Below are positions 6,636 through 11,021 of a stretch of 11,021 nucleotides of DNA, in pieces. A program made the position numbers and the translations under genes. The stretch is from UBA6054 sp964522095 (lineage in GTDB: Bacteria; Planctomycetota; Phycisphaerae; Phycisphaerales; UBA1924): positions 1 through 11,021 of the forward strand of contig CAZFSO010000076.1 in assembly GCA_964522095.1 (NCBI GenBank), given 5' to 3'. Below the pieces are notes generated by a model, which was given only the letters and a program-made list of their open reading frames with translations, was not told where the DNA came from and ran no database searches. Position 1 is the stretch's first letter. Each line of letters opens with the position of its first letter.

Positions 6636-7172
6636 TTACCGGTACACCGACCGGATCGCGCCAAGGAAAACCCGCCAGCACCGCCAGTCCGCCAGGTTCT
6701 CGGCGTCCTCGCCCAGCGAGGCCATCAGCCGGTACGCGTGCGGGGAACCGGCCAGCCAGGCCCGCCAGAGCGCCCACGCCGCCACACCGCTCACCACGCT
6801 CAGGACGCCCGCCACGAGGACCGGGCCCCGGCTGGGCCAACTCAGCGCGAGGCCCAGCCCGCCCAGCGAGACCGCCATCAGCACCGTCGCGACGACGAAC
6901 CGGGCCCCCGGCCCGGTCGCGAGCCCGGCCCAGCCGCCCCGCCGCCGGGGTGGCCGCCGCGACGGCGTCGCCAGTTCGCAAACGCCCCGCCCCGCGTGCC
7001 GCGTGTGCCGCACGAGCGCCTCGGGGTCAAACCCGCGGAGGAGTTGCTCGCTCTCTTCCAGGTCGCCCGCGTGCATGACGACCGTGCGCTCCGGATCGTC
7101 CCGGTCCTCGACCGCGCCCGCCGGGATCCCCGGCGGCGGCTCGAACAGGTCCTCGTGCCCCCACGCGTGCAT
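6636..7172 (-). CDS. Small two-helix membrane protein, paralogue of its downstream neighbour
   Basis: A 178-residue protein of unknown function when started at the ATG ending at 7172. Residues 1-60 are hydrophilic (MHAWGHEDLFEPPPG, DDPERTVVMHAGDLEESEQLL), 60-82 are basic (SRRPPRRRGG), and two membrane segments follow at about 90-112 and 115-137. The block PHAYRLMASLGEDAEN (144-159) then matches the neighbour's block at 13 of 16 residues, with the same domain order and a similar distance from the second helix. The tail (ADWRCWRVFLGAIRSVYR) is different and less charged. The N-terminal halves of the two proteins are not obviously alike. The start was chosen because GGAG sits 9 bases upstream; a second in-frame ATG at 7181 would overlap that site. 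It diverges from the CpeT-FKBP gene. Confidence 0.8.
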   Translation of the reverse strand: MHAWGHEDLFEPPPGIPAGAVEDRDDPERTVVMHAGDLEESEQLLRGFDPEALVRHTRHAGRGVCELATPSRRPPRRRGGWAGLATGPGARFVVATVLMAVSLGGLGLALSWPSRGPVLVAGVLSVVSGVAAWALWRAWLAGSPHAYRLMASLGEDAENLADWRCWRVFLGAIRSVYR

Positions 7173-7181
7173 GGGGGACAT

Positions 7182-7185
7182 CTCC
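7182..7185 (-). promoter_or_regulatory. Ribosome binding site for the minus-strand paralogue
   Basis: GGAG on the minus strand, 9 bases before the ATG at 7172-7170 but directly touching the in-frame ATG at 7181-7179. The spacing favours the inner start (178 residues) over the outer one (181 residues). Confidence 0.5.
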
Positions 7186-7250
7186 GCACGCCGATCGCCG
7201 CCGGTTCCCGGTTCGGGTGGAGGCTCCCATGCCCGTCCGGCCACCCCGGC

Positions 7251-7256
7251 TAAAAT
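7251..7256 (+). promoter_or_regulatory. Possible -10 element of the CpeT-FKBP gene
   Basis: TAAAAT is an isolated AT-rich hexamer in GC-rich divergent spacer DNA, 55 bases before the ATG at 7312. No good -35 hexamer is found 16-18 bases upstream (CATGCC at 17), so this is only a candidate. Confidence 0.25.
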
Positions 7257-7311
7257 CGCCACGCGTCGCGTCCCGGCGCCTCTGCACGACCGCCCAACCG
7301 GAGACTGAAGG

Positions 7312-8439
7312 ATGACCATCACCCGGACCGCCCTGGCCGCCTTGATGCTGGCCACGATCGGCTCGCCCGCCCTCGCGCAGGACGACGAGAACGCCGTCCC
7401 GACCCGCCCGGCCGACTCTCTCGCCCAGCCGCCCTACCAGCCCGAGTGGTCCTCGTCCGAGATCGCCCAGGTCGCCAAGCACCTCGCCGGCACCTGGCGC
7501 ACCCAGGAGCCCATCGACTCCATGCCCGACGCCGACGGCCAGTCCGTCCCCGTCTACCTGGCCATGTCCGTCGCGCCGGTCCAAGTCACCGGCCTGGCCG
7601 ACACCCTGTACGTCGAGACCGCCCGCACCGACACCCCCTGGAGCCCATACCGCCGGGCCATCTTCCAGATCTACCCCTACCGCGACGGGCTGCGCCTGCG
7701 CACCTACGAACTGGCGGTCGGACAGGCCGCCGAGGGCGCCTTCAACGGCATGCACGCCGCGACCGAGCACTTCCCCGACCTCGGCGCCGAGGACCTCATC
7801 GCCACCATCGACCTCGACCTGACCCTCCAGCCCTCCGGCTTTACCGGCCAGACCCCCTACCCGTTCCCCACCGGCCTCGGCGGCGCGGTCGAGATGACCT
7901 CCACCCTCTCCATCGACGGCGACGCCCTCTCCGTCGCCGACCGGGGCTACAACGCACAGGGCGAGATCGTCTGGGGCGCCGAAGAGGACGGCGTCTACTT
8001 CTTCGAACGCGGCAACGGCCTCGTCTCCACCGACCGACGCGACGACGGCATGGTCATCCTCGACTACGGCGGCGCTTCCGGCCCCATCGTCGCCAACGGC
8101 GACCAGATGCACGTCCACTACGAGGGCTTCCTCGCCTCCGGCGCCCGCTTCGACTCCTCCTACGACCGCAACCAGCCCTTCGTCTTCGCCTACCCCCCCG
8201 GCGCTCGCGCCATCGCGGGCTGGGGCCTGGGCATGGACGGCATGGCCGTCGGCGCCCGACGCAAACTCATCATCCCCGGCCACCTCGGCTACGGCCCCGG
8301 CGGCAACCCCCGCGCCAACATCCCCGGCGACGCCACCTTGTACTTCAACATCCACCTGGTCCACCTCGACCGACCCCAGGCCGGCGGCGCACAGCCCGAC
8401 CACGCCGACCACGACGACCACACCGGGCACGACCACTGA
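7312..8439 (+). CDS. Secreted CpeT/CpcT-like domain fused to an FKBP peptidyl-prolyl isomerase, His-rich tail
   Basis: 375 residues. Residues 1-22 are a signal peptide (hydrophobic core ALAALMLATIG, cleavage after ALA), so it acts outside the inner membrane. Residues about 50-235 resemble the CpcT/CpeT chromophore-lyase family: LAGTWRTQE, then VPVYLAMSVAPV, LYVET and SPYRRAIFQIYPYRDGLRLRTYEL. In cyanobacteria that family attaches bilins to phycobiliproteins; here no bilin partner is seen, so the ligand is unknown. Residues about 245-352 are an FKBP domain, which speeds cis-trans isomerisation at prolines. The usual pocket residues are present: Tyr270 (VHYEG), Phe280 and Asp281 (FDSS), Phe292, Ile301, Trp304 (AGW), Tyr327 (GYG) and Phe345. 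The tail 364-375 has five His and four Asp (HADHDDHTGHDH), a possible metal-binding segment like that of SlyD. GGAG 8 bases before the ATG supports the start. The FKBP call is firm; the CpeT call is moderate. Confidence 0.88.
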   Translation: MTITRTALAALMLATIGSPALAQDDENAVPTRPADSLAQPPYQPEWSSSEIAQVAKHLAGTWRTQEPIDSMPDADGQSVPVYLAMSVAPVQVTGLADTLYVETARTDTPWSPYRRAIFQIYPYRDGLRLRTYELAVGQAAEGAFNGMHAATEHFPDLGAEDLIATIDLDLTLQPSGFTGQTPYPFPTGLGGAVEMTSTLSIDGDALSVADRGYNAQGEIVWGAEEDGVYFFERGNGLVSTDRRDDGMVILDYGGASGPIVANGDQMHVHYEGFLASGARFDSSYDRNQPFVFAYPPGARAIAGWGLGMDGMAVGARRKLIIPGHLGYGPGGNPRANIPGDATLYFNIHLVHLDRPQAGGAQPDHADHDDHTGHDH

Positions 8440-8471
8440 CCCGCGCGCCCGGCCCACACCCACAACCCCGA

Positions 8472-8497
8472 GCGGCGTCCCCGGACGCCGCATTTTT
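8472..8497 (+). terminator. Strong Rho-independent terminator after the CpeT-FKBP gene
   Basis: 9-base arms GCGGCGTCC and GGACGCCGC separated by CC, then ATTTTT ending at 8497. It is among the best intrinsic terminators in the window. It ends only 8 bases before the ATG of the J-domain gene, so that gene cannot easily be read from the upstream promoter. Confidence 0.85.
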
Positions 8498-8505
8498 CTG
8501 CGCCC

Positions 8506-9078
8506 ATGCCCAAGCCCGCCCGTGATCCCCGCCTCGTCCTCGGCGTGCCGCCCGACGCCACGCCCGCCGACGTCCGGGCCGCCTACCGGCGCCTGGCCCG
8601 CGAACTGCACCCCGACGTCTCCACCCGCCCCGACGCCGCCGAGCGCTTCGCGGAGGTCGCCCGGGCCTACGAGCGCCTGACCGACGCAAGCCTCGCCCCC
8701 GGCGCGCGGGAAGCGCCAGTACCCGTCGAGGCGGACGACCCGGCCGAGGCCGCCCAGGTCTACGACGCCTTCTTCCGCAACCAGACCCAGGCCCGGCCGC
8801 GCAAGCGCCGCCCGGGCTTCCAGCCCATCCCCGGCACCCTCGACCTGGCCATCGACCTGCCCGTCTCGGCCGCGGAGGCCGCGGCCGGCCTCACCGTCGA
8901 GATCCCCACGCCCGACGGCCCGCACCCCCTCGCCGTCCCGCCCGGCACGCCCGACGGCGCGTCCCTCCGCGTGCCCGGCCTCGGCGTCCGCGCGGGAGGG
9001 GGCCGCCGGGGCGATCTGGTCGCCCGGGTGCGGGTCGTCCCGGCCTCCGGCGCGGCCTTCGACCCGCAAGAGGGTTGA
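8506..9078 (+). CDS. Short J-domain co-chaperone with a single C-terminal domain
   Basis: 190 residues, cytoplasmic. Residues 6-61 are a J domain (VLGVPPDATPADVRAAYRRLA, the essential HPD at 35-37, and ERFAEVARAYERLTD), which stimulates the ATPase of a DnaK-type Hsp70. A linker (62-108) contains an acidic patch and a basic RPRKRRPGF. Residues 111-178 resemble one DnaJ C-terminal substrate-binding domain (LDLAIDLPVSAAEAAAGLTVEI, VPPGTPDGASLRVPGLGV, GDLVARVRV). The Gly/Phe region, the four-repeat zinc finger, the second C-terminal domain and the dimerisation tail of classical DnaJ are missing, so it is about half the usual length. No dnaK is in the window. The start has no ribosome binding site and lies 8 bases past a terminator T-run, so the mRNA may be leaderless or its promoter may overlap the terminator. 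The J domain begins at once after this ATG, which supports it. Confidence 0.9.
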   Translation: MPKPARDPRLVLGVPPDATPADVRAAYRRLARELHPDVSTRPDAAERFAEVARAYERLTDASLAPGAREAPVPVEADDPAEAAQVYDAFFRNQTQARPRKRRPGFQPIPGTLDLAIDLPVSAAEAAAGLTVEIPTPDGPHPLAVPPGTPDGASLRVPGLGVRAGGGRRGDLVARVRVVPASGAAFDPQEG

Positions 9079-9103
9079 CACGGCCCGGTCAACCCCGCAA
9101 GAT
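9072..9103 (+). promoter_or_regulatory. Possible promoter with overlapping operator-like dyad before the sugar transferase
   Basis: A perfect -35 hexamer TTGACA (9075-9080) overlaps the stop codon of the J-domain gene. 17 bases on is CAAGAT (9098-9103), a poor -10 with three consensus positions. The -35 is also part of a perfect dyad GGGTTGAC-N8-GTCAACCC (9072-9095), with centres 16 bases apart, the layout of many dimeric repressor sites. A start near 9110 would leave a very short leader holding AGGAG (9112-9116). Alternatively the dyad is just an RNA hairpin ending the J-domain transcript, but no T-run follows. Confidence 0.4.
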
Positions 9104-9121
9104 GCTCCCGCAGGAGACCCC

Positions 9122-10588
9122 GTGCTCAAGCAGCGTCATCAGATCTTCGTCACCTTGTTCGCGGGTGCCGATGCGGTCGCCGTCGCCTCGGCGTGCCTCG
9201 TGGCCGTCGGAGCCAGGGCCTGGTGGTTCGGCGAGCCCGCGCCCGGCGGGCCCGGCGACTGGATGCGGGCCTCGCTTCTCGCGATCGCCGTGCCCGTCAC
9301 GCTGCTCACGCTCGCCGCGTGCCGCCTCTACCGCCCCAGGCGAGACCGGTCCCTCGCCGGCGAGCAGTGGATGGTCGCCCGCGCCGGCCTGCTCTCGGTC
9401 GCCACGCTCGTCGTGGCCCTCTGGGCGATCGGCAGCGACCGCCTCCTCGCCCCGGAGGGCCCGCTCGACCGCGTGCCGCAGGTCCTCGGCGTCCGCATCA
9501 CCGACCCAGCCCGCTTCCAACTCGGCCTGATGGCCGCCCTGATCCCCGCCTTCGTCGGCTCGCACCGCCTGATCCTCCGATCCCTGCTCCGGCTCGCCCG
9601 ACGCCGCGGCCTCAACGCCCGCCACGTGGCCATCGTCGGCACCGGACGTTTGGCCCAGATCACCGCACACACCCTGGCCCGCAACTCCTGGACCGGCATC
9701 CGCGTCGCCTACTTCATCAGCCACCACCCCGTCACCCAGCGCACCGCCTGCATGGGCCTGCCCGTCCGCCTCGGCCTGAGCGACATGGACGCCACGCTCG
9801 ACCGCCACCCGGTCGACGCCGTGTACATCGCCGTGCCCGGCTCCGCCGGCACGGGCGTGCCGACCCTGCTGCGGCGCCTCGAACGCCACGCGCTCGACGT
9901 CCGCATCGTGCCCGACGTGCACCCCCGGTACCTGCCCGGCAACATGGCCGTCTCCGAACTCGAGGGCATGCCCATCCTCAGCCATCGGGAATCACCCCTG
10001 GCCGGTGTGGGCGGCGTGCTCAAACGCGCCATGGACCTCGCCGGCGCCCTCCTCGCCCTGATCGTCTTCGCGCCGGTCATGCTCGTGATCGCCGCCCTCG
10101 TGCGGCTCAGCGGGCCGGGCCCGATCATCTTCCGCCAGACCCGGGTCAGCCTCGGCGGCGGGGTCTTCCAGATCTACAAGTTCCGCACCATGCGCCACGT
10201 CGGCGACGAGGCCGCCCCGGCCCGCTGGACCACCCGCGACGACCCCCGCGTCACCCCCGTCGGGCGCTGGCTCCGGCGCACCAGCCTCGACGAACTGCCC
10301 CAGTTGTTCAACGTCCTGCGCGGCGAGATGGCCCTGGTCGGCCCCCGGCCCGAACGCCCCGAACTCATCGACCGCTTCCGCGACGATTGGCGAGGGTACA
10401 TGCTCCGCCAGCACGTCAAGGCCGGCATCACCGGCTGGGCACAGGTCAACGGCTACCGCGGCGACACCAGCCTGCGCAAACGCCTCCAGTACGACCTGTT
10501 CTACATCCGCAACTGGTCGCTCGGCTTCGACCTGCGCATCCTGCTCCTCACCCTGATCCGGGGCTTCGCCCACCGCAACGCGATCTAG
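9122..10588 (+). CDS. Polyprenyl-phosphate sugar phosphotransferase (WcaJ/WbaP type)
   Basis: 488 residues, inner membrane. It transfers a sugar-1-phosphate from a nucleotide sugar to undecaprenyl phosphate, the first step in building exopolysaccharide or O-antigen repeat units. The N-terminal part has about four membrane helices (near 10-31, 48-69, 86-104, 134-147). Then comes a Rossmann-like CoA_binding_3 domain (168-285, with VAIVGTGRLAQ). The catalytic bacterial sugar transferase domain runs from 298: KRAMD then a membrane-inserted helix (305-328), RQTRVS, FQIYKFRTM, the Asp390-Glu391 dyad in SLDELPQL, GPRPERPEL, and GITGWAQVNGYRG. Length and order match the large family members (TIGR03025-like). 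The sugar cannot be read from the sequence. GTG at 9122 is chosen because AGGAG lies 5 bases upstream. No other polysaccharide gene is in the window, so its cluster may lie elsewhere. Confidence 0.93.
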   Translation: MLKQRHQIFVTLFAGADAVAVASACLVAVGARAWWFGEPAPGGPGDWMRASLLAIAVPVTLLTLAACRLYRPRRDRSLAGEQWMVARAGLLSVATLVVALWAIGSDRLLAPEGPLDRVPQVLGVRITDPARFQLGLMAALIPAFVGSHRLILRSLLRLARRRGLNARHVAIVGTGRLAQITAHTLARNSWTGIRVAYFISHHPVTQRTACMGLPVRLGLSDMDATLDRHPVDAVYIAVPGSAGTGVPTLLRRLERHALDVRIVPDVHPRYLPGNMAVSELEGMPILSHRESPLAGVGGVLKRAMDLAGALLALIVFAPVMLVIAALVRLSGPGPIIFRQTRVSLGGGVFQIYKFRTMRHVGDEAAPARWTTRDDPRVTPVGRWLRRTSLDELPQLFNVLRGEMALVGPRPERPELIDRFRDDWRGYMLRQHVKAGITGWAQVNGYRGDTSLRKRLQYDLFYIRNWSLGFDLRILLLTLIRGFAHRNAI

Positions 10589-10618
10589 CCCGGCAGCGAG
10601 TTTGGACCCCCGTCCCGC

Positions 10619-10647
10619 TTGCTCCGGGGGGGGCGCGGCTGTATAAA
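10619..10647 (+). promoter_or_regulatory. Sigma70-like promoter of the pilin-like gene
   Basis: TATAAA at 10642-10647 (five of six consensus bases) stands out in GC-rich DNA, with TTGCTC at 10619-10624 exactly 17 bases upstream (TTG conserved). Initiation near 10654 would give a leader of about 190 bases before the GTG at 10847. The leader has GGTTCC-G-GGAACC and other GGAACC/GGTTCC words able to pair, but no clear terminator or riboswitch. Confidence 0.5.
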
Positions 10648-10846
10648 TCTCCCGTTCAGACGCGGCGGCTCCCCGGTGCGGAGTCGTGCCCGGGTTCCGG
10701 GAACCGCGCCGGACCGAACCCCGAATAGGAACCGGGACGCCCCCCGCAGGGCCGCCCATCTCGTGAAACCGACTCAAGAGCCCGAACAGCCGTGCGGCCA
10801 GACGCCGCGGAAGAGCGATCGGGCCCGTGTCAGACCGGAGGTCGTC

Positions 10847-11021
10847 GTGAGGAAGAACAAGGGATTCACGCTGATCGAGCTGCTGGTGGTGATCGCCATC
10901 ATCGCGCTGCTGATCGGCATCCTGCTGCCGGCCATCGGCAAGGCGCGGGACACCGCCAAGAACGTCCTGTCCCAGACGCGGATGCGCCAGTTGGTCCAGG
11001 GCGGCGCCAACTACGCGGCGG
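10847..11021 (+). CDS. Pilin-like / type II secretion pseudopilin, 3' end outside window
   Basis: 58 residues are visible. After a short basic leader (MRKNKG) comes the class III signal GFTLIELLVVIAIIALLIG: prepilin peptidase would cut after the Gly and methylate the Phe, and the Glu five residues into the mature protein is the conserved assembly residue. The hydrophobic helix is followed by ILLPAIGKARDTAKN, a form typical of planctomycete proteins annotated as type II secretion or DUF1559-like. These are often numerous in such genomes and of unknown individual role. GTG is chosen because GGAGG (10837-10841) is 5 bases upstream and the basic leader begins there. The C-terminal part that would tell a pseudopilin from a surface pilin is not visible. 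Confidence 0.9.
   Translation, partial: MRKNKGFTLIELLVVIAIIALLIGILLPAIGKARDTAKNVLSQTRMRQLVQGGANYAA

Noticed and set aside
7182..7355. Longer N-terminus (start at 7355) for the minus-strand paralogue
   Set aside because: It would overlap the divergent gene's signal peptide codons and adds residues of shadow-like composition; GGAG supports the inner ATG at 7172.
7027..9129. 700-residue antisense open frame across the FKBP and J-domain genes
   Set aside because: Low-complexity Gly/Val/Ala/Asp composition and complete overlap with two well-supported genes; a by-product of high GC at third positions.
10607..10630. CCCCCG/CGGGGG stem as terminator of the sugar transferase gene
   Set aside because: Only six pairs with a 12-base loop, no T-run, and it overlaps the likely -35 of the next promoter.
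10827..10850. Seven-codon GTG frame ending in TGA that overlaps the pilin GTG (GTGA)
   Set aside because: No ribosome site and no sign of selection; GGAGG already explains the pilin start.

Overview
The window reads as chromosomal DNA of a high-GC member of the Planctomycetota, most likely the Phycisphaerae. The clues are the roughly 70% GC composition, a class II ribonucleotide reductase with a long C-terminal extension, a pilin-like protein of the planctomycete type (GFTLIELLVV...LLPAIGKAR), and a secreted CpeT-like protein in a window with no photosynthesis genes. The assignment rests on remembered family features, not on a search. I see no rRNA, tRNA, CRISPR array, transposase or phage gene.

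Layout. Bases 1-3420 are the 3' part of the B12-dependent ribonucleotide reductase gene nrdJ; its start lies outside the window. A gene-free stretch of about 520 bases follows (3421-3944). It is rich in palindromes: a REP-like hairpin with a GUAA loop, a terminator-like hairpin, a lower-GC island that is one long imperfect inverted repeat, and a hairpin that touches the next start codon. Then come an unrecognised 268-residue protein (3945-4751) and malate dehydrogenase (4839-5792), both on +. An array of GC-rich hairpins ending in a good intrinsic terminator (5806-5958) closes mdh.

On the minus strand (5965-7172) are two small membrane proteins that share a C-terminal block and are evidently paralogues. 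Diverging from them on + is a secreted protein (7312-8439) that joins a CpeT/CpcT-like domain to an FKBP peptidyl-prolyl isomerase and a His/Asp-rich tail. A strong terminator follows, and 9 bases after its T-run starts a short J-domain protein (8506-9078) with a single C-terminal substrate-binding-like domain. Next come a polyprenyl-phosphate sugar phosphotransferase of the WcaJ/WbaP type (9122-10588), which would start exopolysaccharide repeat units, and, behind its own promoter-like sequence and long leader, the start of a pilin-like gene (10847 to the window end).

The genes do not form one pathway. They look like several short transcription units: deoxynucleotide synthesis, central carbon metabolism, envelope protein folding, and surface polysaccharide/pilin functions. 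The least ordinary features are the CpeT-FKBP fusion, the paralogous membrane pair, and the structured intergenic DNA. I find no evidence for a new multi-gene defence or mobile system.
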